Program-made: the position numbers and the translations under genes
Notes under the pieces: model-generated
Database searches by the model: none
What the model saw: only the letters and a program-made list of their open reading frames with translations
What the model was told of the DNA's origin: nothing
Source of the DNA: CAXXOK01 sp035353615
GTDB taxonomy: Bacteria; Bacillota; Clostridia; Christensenellales; Aristaeellaceae
Assembly (NCBI GenBank): GCA_035353615.1
Contig: DAOPZY010000002.1
Coordinates: 1-64,000 of the forward strand
Direction of reading: 5' to 3'
Length of the DNA stretch: 64,000 nucleotides
Shown: positions 42,520 to 50,696 of the stretch, one piece after another
How the letters are laid out: every line of letters starts with the position of its first letter
How positions within the stretch are numbered: position 1 is the first letter of the stretch

Positions 42520-43446
42520 ATGATTGAGGTTCAAGGCGTCAGCAAGCGCTACGGCAGCGTTGAGGCGCTGAAAAATATATCGCTCAAGGCTCCCAAGGGC
42601 AAGGTGCTGGGTTTGTTGGGCCAGAACGGCGCGGGTAAAACCACGCTGCTCAACATTATGACAGGCTACCTTGCGCCCACAGCCGGCAGGGTGCTGATCG
42701 ACGGCCGCGATCCGCTGCTGGAGCCGGAAATAGCCAAACGGGAGCTGGGTTACCTGCCGGAACATCCGCCCCTGTATGATGAAATGACAGTTGAGGAATA
42801 TCTGCATTTTGTGGCGGCGCTCAGACTGGTAACGCAGCGCGCCATTCCCGCCCATGTGAACGAGATTATCCTGAAAACCGGCCTCACGGAAATGCGGGAA
42901 CGCCTTCTGGGCCACCTGAGCAAGGGGTACCGCCAACGCGTCGGGCTGGCGCAGGCGTTGTGCGGCGATCCGGATGTGCTGATCCTGGATGAGCCGACCG
43001 TCGGGCTGGACCCGAAACAGATCACCGAAATCCGTAACCTGATCCGTAAGCTGAGCGTGGGGCGCACCATCATTTTTTCTTCACACATCCTGAGCGAAGT
43101 TCGCCAGCTGTGCGACCATGTGGTGATCCTGCACCGGGGCGAGGTCAAGCTGGACGCGCCGATTGGCAGCATCGGCGGCAGCGATCTGGTTACGCTGCTA
43201 TGCACGGTGCAGGGCAGCGAAAAGCGGCTGGTCGCGGCGATGAACCGTTTGGAGGGTCTGCGCGGCGTTTGCGTGCAGCCAAGCTCCGGCGAGGACGAAG
43301 TGTGCCTTCAACTTTCCTTTGGCCCGGCGGCCTTGCCTGAAAAACAGGTGTTTACCCTGTGCAGCGCCATGAGCGCGCCCATTTTGCGCATGACGCGCTG
43401 TGAGGATGATTTGGAGCAGGTGTTCCTGCGGGCGATTTCTGAGTAA
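42520..43446 (+). CDS. ABC transporter ATPase (GldA-like)
   Basis: 308 residues with Walker A GQNGAGKTTLL, signature LSKGYRQRVGLAQAL and Walker B VLILDEPTVGLD. The C-terminal ~80 residues are the extra domain of the ABC-2 group. With the permease, GldG-like and DUF4340 genes downstream it forms a Gld-type exporter whose cargo is unknown. The start follows GGAAGGGGG. A 186-bp gap separates it from the permease. Confidence 0.93.
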   Translation: MIEVQGVSKRYGSVEALKNISLKAPKGKVLGLLGQNGAGKTTLLNIMTGYLAPTAGRVLIDGRDPLLEPEIAKRELGYLPEHPPLYDEMTVEEYLHFVAALRLVTQRAIPAHVNEIILKTGLTEMRERLLGHLSKGYRQRVGLAQALCGDPDVLILDEPTVGLDPKQITEIRNLIRKLSVGRTIIFSSHILSEVRQLCDHVVILHRGEVKLDAPIGSIGGSDLVTLLCTVQGSEKRLVAAMNRLEGLRGVCVQPSSGEDEVCLQLSFGPAALPEKQVFTLCSAMSAPILRMTRCEDDLEQVFLRAISE

Positions 43447-43632
43447 TCGTTTGTTCGAAGTCGCAATCCGCGCCAACCGCCCCGGCGACCGGGCGCGGGC
43501 CTGCGGCGGCAGGCTGCCGCCCAGCGGATGCGCACAGAGCATCCGCGCGGCCCACACTTGCGTTAATGCGCTTTTTTCGCCTGTGACGGTTGACCGCGTG
43601 TAAACCGCCGCACCCAACAAGGAGGTTTTGCC

Positions 43633-44352
43633 TTGCTCACGATTTTTAAACGGGAACTGATGGCGTACTTTCACACCCCGATCGGCTATGTGTTCATCGG
43701 CGTGTTTACGGCGCTGTCCGGCATTATTTTTTACCTGAGCAACCTTTCCACCCTGTCCGGGGAACTGCTGATTTTCCTTTCTCAGCTTACGTTGCTGGTG
43801 ATGCTGTTAAGCCCGGTGCTCACCATGCGCCTCCTGTGCGAGGAGCGCCAGCGCCGTACCGATCAGCTGCTGCTCACAAGCCCCGTATCTCTTACGCGGA
43901 TTGTGCTTGGCAAGTATTTCGCCGCATCAGTGGTGCTGTGGATCGCCATCGCGCTCACCAACGTGTGCACGCTGATTATCGCCCTCTACGGGCAGGTGTA
44001 TATTGGCGAATGGTTTGTGGGTTATCTCGGCTTTACGCTGCAAAGTATGGGGTTTTTAGCGCTGGATCTGTTTGTAACCGGGTTTACCAAAAATCAGGTG
44101 TCCGCGGCGATTGTCGCCTTCGCCGCCAATTTTATGCTGTGGATGATCGACCTGCTGGCCGATAAGGTTTCCGTGACGGCCATCGCGGACGCGCTGCGCT
44201 TTGTGAGCCTGTATGACCGGTACGAGCCGTTCATTTTGGGGCAGCTCAGCTACGCAAGCCTGCTGTATTTTGTCACGCTGATCGCGCTGTGCCTCACCGC
44301 CACCGTGCGCGTGATGGACGCGAGGCGTTTTTCACAGGGAGGCGCGGCATGA
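43633..44352 (+). CDS. ABC-2 type permease (GldF-like)
   Basis: 239 residues with six helices. LTIFKRELMAYFHTPIGYVF at the N-terminus and LCEERQRRTDQLLLTSPVS are typical for GldF-like permeases. The start is TTG, with AAGGAGG 7 nt ahead; no ATG is nearby. The stop overlaps the next start (ATGA). Confidence 0.92.
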   Translation: MLTIFKRELMAYFHTPIGYVFIGVFTALSGIIFYLSNLSTLSGELLIFLSQLTLLVMLLSPVLTMRLLCEERQRRTDQLLLTSPVSLTRIVLGKYFAASVVLWIAIALTNVCTLIIALYGQVYIGEWFVGYLGFTLQSMGFLALDLFVTGFTKNQVSAAIVAFAANFMLWMIDLLADKVSVTAIADALRFVSLYDRYEPFILGQLSYASLLYFVTLIALCLTATVRVMDARRFSQGGAA

Positions 44353-45881
44353 AAAAAATCATCACCGCGCTGCTCCGGTTTCCGGTTTGGCTGGGCAAGG
44401 CGATTGGCCGTTTCTTTGGCATGCTATTTCGGAAAACAGGCGCCGAGCTGCGCAAGCCGAAATGGCGGCACGGCGGCTTCGGCCTGCTGCTGGTAGGCGG
44501 ACTGCTGACGGTTTGCGTGCTTTTGAACGTAGGCGTGAAAAACCTGGAGGATACCTACGGCTGGCAAACGGATTTCAGCTTTAACGGCTACACCACCACC
44601 GGCGAGGAAACCCGCAAGGTAGTCGCAACCCTGCAAAGCCCCATCGACCTTTACCTGCTGTACCAAAACGGAGAAATGGACAGCCAGCTTTACGAGGTGC
44701 TCGCGCGTTACCAGCTGCTGAGCGACAACATCCGCGTAGAGCCGACGGACATCGCTAAAAACCCCGGCCTGCTTTCCCGTTTCCAGAGCGACGTCAAAAC
44801 CACGCTGGATGCGGACAGCGTGGTTGTTAGCTGCGAAGCCACAGGGCGCTACAAGGTGCTGTCCTACGACGATTTTGTAACCCAAGGCTACAATGTGGAA
44901 AAAGGCACGTTTGAAATCGCCGGCCTCGCGTATGAAAAAAAGCTGACCGAGGCTCTGGTGTACGTGACCCAGACGGACATCCCCGTCGTGGGCATCCTGC
45001 AAGGCCACGGCGAGCTCACGCCGGACGCGCTTTCCAACCTCACAGATTTTTTGCAAAGCAATAATTACGACCACAAAGCCGTTGATTTACTGGCAGGCGA
45101 TACGCTGGACGGCATCGACCTGCTGATGATTGCCGACCCGCAAAAGGATTTTACTGCCGACGAGCTGCAAACCATCCAAAACTTCGCGCTTGCCGGCGGC
45201 AGCCTGTTTGTGACCCGGGACTATACCGACCCGATGGATCTGCCCAACTATATGAGCCTGCTCAAAAACTACGGCGTGGTGCCCCTGTCCGGCGTTGTGG
45301 TGGCCGGGGAGGAGGATCAGGGCAGCTACTACGGCGAGCGCATCTACCTGTTGCCCTACTTTAACCAGATGGACATGACCCAGCCGCTGATCAGCGGCAG
45401 CATGGACGTGCTCCTGCTAGCGGGCGCCTGCGCTTTTGAAACCCCTGCCCAGACGGATAGCGCCCTGTCCGCCGCCACGGTGCTCAAGTCCGGCGCGCAC
45501 GCCTACCTGAGGGACCCCAACGACGGCACGGGCAGCATCGATTATCAGGAAGGCGACCGGAAGGGCGAGATGTCCTTAGCCATCCTGTCCGGGCGCATGC
45601 ACCCCAACGGCAACGTAAGCCGGATGTTCGCCATCGGCAACAGCACCGTGTTTACGGATGAATACATTTACCAACGCACGTTTAACGAGGAGTTTATCCT
45701 GCAACTGATGGGCGAGCTGTTGCCACAAAAGACCGTTTCGCTGGATATCATGGCCAAGTCGGCGTTCCATCCCGGGCTTACGGCTGGCAGCCAGACGGCG
45801 GGCATCGCGCTGTTGGTAGCGGTACCGATGCTGCTGCTGCTGGCGGGCATCCTTGTGCTGGGGCCGCGCCGCAGCCGGTAA
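44349..45881 (+). CDS. GldG-like ABC transporter auxiliary protein
   Basis: 510 residues. A basic cytoplasmic start is followed by a helix (about 40-60), an outward domain with GldG features (VATLQSPIDLYLLYQ, GILQGHGELTPDAL, DLLMIADPQKDFTADEL) and a C-terminal helix before a short basic end. GldG-type proteins work with GldF and GldA. In non-gliding Bacillota the function is unknown. Confidence 0.9.
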   Translation: MKKIITALLRFPVWLGKAIGRFFGMLFRKTGAELRKPKWRHGGFGLLLVGGLLTVCVLLNVGVKNLEDTYGWQTDFSFNGYTTTGEETRKVVATLQSPIDLYLLYQNGEMDSQLYEVLARYQLLSDNIRVEPTDIAKNPGLLSRFQSDVKTTLDADSVVVSCEATGRYKVLSYDDFVTQGYNVEKGTFEIAGLAYEKKLTEALVYVTQTDIPVVGILQGHGELTPDALSNLTDFLQSNNYDHKAVDLLAGDTLDGIDLLMIADPQKDFTADELQTIQNFALAGGSLFVTRDYTDPMDLPNYMSLLKNYGVVPLSGVVVAGEEDQGSYYGERIYLLPYFNQMDMTQPLISGSMDVLLLAGACAFETPAQTDSALSAATVLKSGAHAYLRDPNDGTGSIDYQEGDRKGEMSLAILSGRMHPNGNVSRMFAIGNSTVFTDEYIYQRTFNEEFILQLMGELLPQKTVSLDIMAKSAFHPGLTAGSQTAGIALLVAVPMLLLLAGILVLGPRRSR

Positions 45882-46052
45882 ATACCGGCCCGAGCGACCC
45901 ATCACGGCCCTTTGCCGCAGCCGGACAAGCGACCGGCGCCCCCACCCCCGCCGTAAACCGGGCGGTAAAACCAACTCGCGCACAGGCGTTTTGCCATACG
46001 CGCACAGGCAAACCCAATATCAAATCAATCACGAAAGAGGGAGGCGTATGGA

Positions 46053-47606
46053 TTGGAGCATCCCGAAAAAAGGGGAAATAAACCGCAGAGGAAGCGCAAG
46101 CTTTCCAAACGCGCGCTTTGGCTGATCGCGCTGGGCGGCGCATTGGCGATTGCCGCAACCTTTGTGCTGCTGCTGCCCGCCATCCGGGAACGCTTTCCCA
46201 GCCAGCTGGCGGAAAGCATGAAGGCCAAACTCACGTTTAAAACGCTGGATACGGGCGATGTGAACGTGCTGGATTCCATCACCGTAACCCATGACGACGG
46301 AGAAACCTACACCCTGCTCTACCGGGACGAAAATCTGTACCTGCAGCGTACCGACGGGGAAACGGAAATTGTGAACGAAGGCTACACCGATGAGATTATT
46401 CAGGCGGCGACCGACGTTGCCGTGGAGGATACCGTTACCGAGGACGTAAGCGAGGTGCAGGACAACCTGGCCGATATGGGGCTGAACCCCCCCAAGATTA
46501 CCGTTAAGGTGGTTTATTCCAACGACCGTGAGGTGGAATTGCAGCTGGGCGGGGAAGTGCCCGATACCACCTATCACTACTACCGCTGGTCGGGGGATAA
46601 CGGCGTGTACATGTGCGACAGCGGCATTTATGAGGCGTTTGAGTACACGGCGCATATGCTGTTGCCCGTGGAACAGCCAACGCTCGTGCCCGCGCTGATT
46701 GACCGCCTGACGTTGGATACGCAGGCCGCCGGGAAAATTGTCTGCTCCTTTGTGGCGGACGGAACCGACGCGTATCTGGGCACGTTGCACGAGCCGTATA
46801 CTTACCCCATGGACAGCGACGCGACTACGACGCTGCTGAACGCCTTCAAAAACTTCCGGCTGGGCACCAAGCTGGAGCCGGTTACGGCGGACAACCGTGC
46901 CAAGTACGGCTTCGATCATCCGACCGCCGTTGTGGATGTGCACCAGCAAAAGGGCCTGTATACGCAGATCGACTCCCAAGGCGTGCTCCAAACCCTGCAA
47001 ACGGAGGATCAGACCGTGCGCCTGAAATTTGGCGCGAAGGACGGCGAGTATTTCTACTTTTGCGAATACGCGGGCGAGTGCTACCGGGTCAGCAGCTTTT
47101 TGGTGAGCGCGTTCATCGAGGCCGATCCGGAAAAGTACCTCTCCAACGCCCCCGCGAACATGGGCTCGGCCAACATTGCCTCCATCGCCGTGCAACTGGG
47201 CAACGGCGCGCTGGATGTGCGCGCGACCTATACCGAGCACGTGCTGGAAAACAACCAGATTGAAACCGATACGGACGGCAACACCGTATACGATATCTCG
47301 GTTACGGCCAACGGCGAAGCCATCACGACCGACGCGTTTGACTCGCTGGTGACCCGCTTAAAGCAGATGACCGTTTCCGGAAGGCTGAACGCGACCGACG
47401 CGCCCACCGGCACGCCGCGCTGGCAAATGACCCTCACCACCACGGGCGGCACCACGCGCACCCTGGCCGCATATCCCATGGACGCGTTCAGCGATGTGCT
47501 GGTGGTGGACGGCGTTTCGATGCACTACATTAACGCCGAAGCCATCCAATTGGCTCTTGCGGAAATGTACCCCACCGCAAGGCTGACAACACCCAAGGCG
47601 GGCTGA
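46053..47606 (+). CDS. DUF4340-containing membrane protein
   Basis: 517 residues. A basic N-terminus and one helix (LWLIALGGALAIAATFVLLL) lead to a large strand-rich outward region typical of DUF4340, which nearly always follows GldG-like genes. The TTG at 46053 is chosen: GAGGGAGG lies 8 nt ahead. An out-of-frame ATG at 46048 is only 3 nt from that site and its frame soon stops. Part of the Gld-type operon; probably a substrate-facing subunit. Confidence 0.88.
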   Translation: MEHPEKRGNKPQRKRKLSKRALWLIALGGALAIAATFVLLLPAIRERFPSQLAESMKAKLTFKTLDTGDVNVLDSITVTHDDGETYTLLYRDENLYLQRTDGETEIVNEGYTDEIIQAATDVAVEDTVTEDVSEVQDNLADMGLNPPKITVKVVYSNDREVELQLGGEVPDTTYHYYRWSGDNGVYMCDSGIYEAFEYTAHMLLPVEQPTLVPALIDRLTLDTQAAGKIVCSFVADGTDAYLGTLHEPYTYPMDSDATTTLLNAFKNFRLGTKLEPVTADNRAKYGFDHPTAVVDVHQQKGLYTQIDSQGVLQTLQTEDQTVRLKFGAKDGEYFYFCEYAGECYRVSSFLVSAFIEADPEKYLSNAPANMGSANIASIAVQLGNGALDVRATYTEHVLENNQIETDTDGNTVYDISVTANGEAITTDAFDSLVTRLKQMTVSGRLNATDAPTGTPRWQMTLTTTGGTTRTLAAYPMDAFSDVLVVDGVSMHYINAEAIQLALAEMYPTARLTTPKAG

Positions 47607-47620
47607 CATTCAGGTAATGA

Positions 47621-47686
47621 GCCCATAACAGGGAGAGCCGCTGTCCGGACTTATCGTTCCGGACGGCGGCTCTCCCTGTTATGGGC
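47621..47686. other. Long near-perfect hairpin after the Gld-type operon
   Basis: Perfect 20-bp outer arms (47621-47640 and 47667-47686) continue through C-G and T-G pairs into a GTCCGGA/TCCGGAC inner stem, leaving a loop of under 10 nt. There is no T-tract on the plus strand, so it is not a simple terminator. Confidence 0.9.
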
Positions 47687-47897
47687 TGTCAAAGCAGCAA
47701 GCTTGAATGCTGTTGCGCGCAATATTTCACCTTCGTGTAGGTTCGTTATATACAGGTGATACGTTACCGCGTTCCGTTTGGGGTTTTACGTAAAACCCCG
47801 ACAGGTTTTGCGTTCCTCCGCACCGGCACGGGCTTGGCCATTGCGCCGGTTCCGCCTGCGTCGCGCGGGCGGCAGACCGCCATGGCCAAAGCGTCGG

Positions 47898-48368
47898 TTA
47901 CAGGGTCTTGCTGCGCACTTCGACCGTATGCTGAAAATTTTCCACCTCGTGGTCATATTCCTGATCCATCAGCGGGGAGGTAATCATAAAATCGGCCGAC
48001 GCGCGGTTGTTGGCAATGGGGATGTCGTAAACGCCGGTAATCCGCAACAGCGCCTTCACGTCCGGGTCGTGCGGCTGCGCGCAAAGCGGATCGGAAAAAA
48101 AGACCACAAAATCGATCGCGCCTTCGACAATTTTAGAGCCAATCTGCAAATCTCCGCCCAGAGGGCCGCTGTTGAAAGCGCGCACCGGCAGTCCGGTTCT
48201 GGCCGTAATCATGGTAGCCGTGGTGCCGGTTCCGCACAGAAAATGCTTTTGCAGCAAGCTTTTATTCCACTCGCACCATTCCAGCAGTTCCTTCTTTTTG
48301 CCGTCATGCGCAATCAGCGCGATATTTTTCTGTTTGCCAATGGTCAGGGTCACCCGTTCATTGCTCAT
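47898..48368 (-). CDS. mgsA: Methylglyoxal synthase
   Basis: 156 residues with IALIAHDGKK, CGTGTTA, NSGPLGGD and FFSDPLCAQPHDPDVKALLRI. The catalytic acid pair and His (about D73, D93, H100) are present. It converts dihydroxyacetone phosphate to methylglyoxal and phosphate, bypassing lower glycolysis when phosphate is low. Family length is about 150. Its start overlaps the end of the Crh/HPr-like gene by 11 nt, so they are coupled. Confidence 0.97.
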   Translation of the reverse strand: MSNERVTLTIGKQKNIALIAHDGKKKELLEWCEWNKSLLQKHFLCGTGTTATMITARTGLPVRAFNSGPLGGDLQIGSKIVEGAIDFVVFFSDPLCAQPHDPDVKALLRITGVYDIPIANNRASADFMITSPLMDQEYDHEVENFQHTVEVRSKTL

Positions 48369-48609
48369 CGTTCAGTTCCTCCCTATCCGCCCGGTAAGGC
48401 TCGATAGCCGCCATATTTTCAGGGCTTTCGTTATAAATCCTCAGGCGGATCGGCTGGGTCAGGTCAAAGCCAAAAATCCCCATCAGCGACCGGGCGTCCA
48501 GCAGCTGATGGTCGGAAACAAGCTCGAAATCCCCCTTGAGCGGCACAAGATCGCTCACAAAACGCTGTACCTGTTTGGTGGTGGACAAACGAATCCGCAC
48601 TTCCTTCAT
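48358..48609 (-). CDS. HPr-like (Crh-like) protein without the active-site histidine
   Basis: 83 residues. The HPr fold is suggested by FELVSDHQLLDARSLMGIF, in which S41 sits where HPr has the regulatory Ser46 (SIMG). The GIHARPA motif with catalytic His15 is absent; the region reads LSTTKQVQRFV. This is the Crh situation: it cannot carry PTS phosphate but could be phosphorylated on the Ser. In B. subtilis, Crh binds and inhibits MgsA, and here the two genes overlap. The C-terminal ~20 residues are an acidic extension. Confidence 0.8.
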   Translation of the reverse strand: MKEVRIRLSTTKQVQRFVSDLVPLKGDFELVSDHQLLDARSLMGIFGFDLTQPIRLRIYNESPENMAAIEPYRADREELNDEQ

Positions 48610-48881
48610 AACGCGCTCCTTTAATGAACGGTTTGGCTACGATTGCTTTCATACCGTATGATTCGATCTTTCGCACGCCTTTCCCTGTCTGTTTTGCAGA
48701 GTTTCCATCACAAGCTGCCTCGCCGCAGTTTTTCGCAATCATTCGCCACCCCAAAGCGAAACGCAACGTTCGCGCGCATCCACTAACACGCCCGTTCTTA
48801 ACGCACCCCGCGTTGCCCGGCGCAAACCGCGCGTCCCACAAACGTCGCCTCAGTCGGGTTGGCGTCCCCGTCTATAAAAAT
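48610..48881. other. Divergent intergenic region
   Basis: No gene supported. An in-frame open stretch upstream of the exporter ATG reaches 48624 but precedes the promoter at 48886-48914 and so is not coding. Confidence 0.5.
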
Positions 48882-48901
48882 ACAGTTGCATTTTCAACTG
48901 T
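48882..48901. promoter_or_regulatory. MarR-like operator overlapping the -35
   Basis: ACAGTTG, CATTTT, CAACTGT: perfect 7-bp arms with a 6-bp centre. It covers the -35 hexamer of the exporter promoter and resembles AGTTG...CAACT sites of MarR-family repressors of ABC exporters. Confidence 0.6.
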
Positions 48902-48914
48902 TTATGCGTATGAT
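48886..48914 (+). promoter_or_regulatory. Promoter of the ABC exporter pair
   Basis: -35 TTGCAT (48886-48891), 17-bp spacer, -10 TATGAT (48909-48914). Confidence 0.75.
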
Positions 48915-48947
48915 GTTGGCGCACCAATCAAAAGGCGGTCGATAACC

Positions 48948-50696
48948 ATGGGCTTTATCAAACGGTATCTGGGCCGGTATTCGCGCCCCTTCTTTACGGC
49001 GGTCGCGTGCGTGGGGCTGGAGGCGCTGTGCGACCTGTTGCAGCCAACCCTGATGGCCCGGATGATCGATCACGGCATCCGCGGCGGCAGCCTGCGCACC
49101 GTGCTTGGCTACGGAGGCTGGATGCTGCTGATCACAGCCTGCGGAGCGGACTTTGCGGCGGCGCGCAACGTTCTGGCCAGCCGCGTATCCCAGCGCATGG
49201 GCGCGGATTTGCGCCGCGATCTGTTTGCGAAAATCCTGCGCTTTTCCGAAGCCAGCGCGGACCGCATTGAGAGCGGCTCCCTGATTACGCGCATGACCAA
49301 CGATACCTCGCAGGTCATCCAGTTTGTCAACGGCCTGATGCGCATCTATGTCAAAGCCCCCCTGACCTGCTTGGGGAGCATCGCGCTCGCCGTATGGATC
49401 AGCCCGAGGCTGAGCGTGATTCTGCTAACGGCGGTGGCCGTGGTGAGCGCGCTGATTGCCGTGAGCATGAAAATGAGCTACACGCGCTTTGCCAAAGTGC
49501 AGGCCGCCATGGACAGGGTGAACACCGTGGTGCAGGAATACCTGATGGGCGTACGGGTGGTAAAGGCGTTCGGGCGTTTTGGCAGCGAGGAAGAAAAGTT
49601 TGGAACCGCCAATGCCGGCCTTGCGGACCGTACCATTGCCTCACAGCGGGTGATCGCGTTCTTTTCTCCGCTCATGTCGCTCACGGTGAACGTAGGCACC
49701 GTGCTCACCCTCTATGCGGGCAGCGTGCTGTTTGCCGCCGGCGCTGTGGAGGTTGGGCAGATTTCCGCCTACATCAGCTACATGGCGCAAATTTTAGCCT
49801 CGCTGATTATGATGACCAATATTTTCAATACCCTTGTGCGCACCAAAGCCTCGGTGGAACGGATTGAACAGGTGACGGGCAGCGAGGAGGATTTTCCGGC
49901 CTCCGGCCCGGTCGCGGTTCCCGACCCACAGGCGCCAGGCTTGGTTTTTGAGCATGTAACGTTTGCCTACCCGGGCGGCAGCGGGCTTTCGGCCCTGACC
50001 GATCTTTCGTTTTCCATCGCTTCCGGGCAAACCCTCGCGGTGATCGGCCCAACGGGCTCGGGTAAATCTACGCTTGCGTGGCTGTGTCTGCGGTTTTATG
50101 ATCCGCAGGCCGGTTCCGTGCGGCTTAACGGGCAGGATCTGCGCTTGCTGGGCGGGGTCGCGCTCCGGAAGCAGGCGGCCATCGCCCCGCAAAAAAGCAT
50201 GCTGTTTAGCGGCACTGTGCTGCAAAACATCCTGTGGGGCAATGCCGACGCAACCCGCGAGGAAGCTGTGGCGGCGGCGCGCGCCGCGCAGGCGGACGGC
50301 TTTATCCAAAAGCTTCCGGCGGGTTATGACAGCCCGCTGGAGCAGGGCGCCATCAACCTGTCCGGCGGGCAGAAGCAGCGCCTTTCCATTGCGCGGGCGC
50401 TGGTGAGCCGCGCGCAGCTGTTGCTATTGGACGATTGCACCAGCGCTTTGGACGCGGTCACGGAAGCCGGGGTGAGGCGCGCCATCGCGCTGGACGCGGC
50501 CGCAAAGGGGCGCACGGTGGTGTGGATTACCCAACGCATCGGCACGGCGAGGGCAGCGGATCGCATCCTCGTGCTTCAAAACGGCGAAAAAGCAGGGTTT
50601 GGCACCCATGACGAGCTGATGGCCTCCTGTAAGGTATACAGGGAAATCTACGATTCCCAAATCGGCGGGGAGGCGAACGCAAATGTCCAACCCTAA
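48948..50696 (+). CDS. ABC exporter half-transporter, first subunit
   Basis: 582 residues. Six N-terminal helices (about 1-310), then an ATPase domain with Walker A GPTGSGKSTLAW, signature NLSGGQKQRLSIARAL and LLLLDDCTSALD. The residue after Walker B is D rather than E (LDD), so this is the degenerate site of a heterodimer. It overlaps the next gene by 14 nt. The pair exports drugs, peptides or lipids; the cargo is unknown. The ATG at 48948 was chosen as the first after the promoter. Confidence 0.93.
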   Translation: MGFIKRYLGRYSRPFFTAVACVGLEALCDLLQPTLMARMIDHGIRGGSLRTVLGYGGWMLLITACGADFAAARNVLASRVSQRMGADLRRDLFAKILRFSEASADRIESGSLITRMTNDTSQVIQFVNGLMRIYVKAPLTCLGSIALAVWISPRLSVILLTAVAVVSALIAVSMKMSYTRFAKVQAAMDRVNTVVQEYLMGVRVVKAFGRFGSEEEKFGTANAGLADRTIASQRVIAFFSPLMSLTVNVGTVLTLYAGSVLFAAGAVEVGQISAYISYMAQILASLIMMTNIFNTLVRTKASVERIEQVTGSEEDFPASGPVAVPDPQAPGLVFEHVTFAYPGGSGLSALTDLSFSIASGQTLAVIGPTGSGKSTLAWLCLRFYDPQAGSVRLNGQDLRLLGGVALRKQAAIAPQKSMLFSGTVLQNILWGNADATREEAVAAARAAQADGFIQKLPAGYDSPLEQGAINLSGGQKQRLSIARALVSRAQLLLLDDCTSALDAVTEAGVRRAIALDAAAKGRTVVWITQRIGTARAADRILVLQNGEKAGFGTHDELMASCKVYREIYDSQIGGEANANVQP

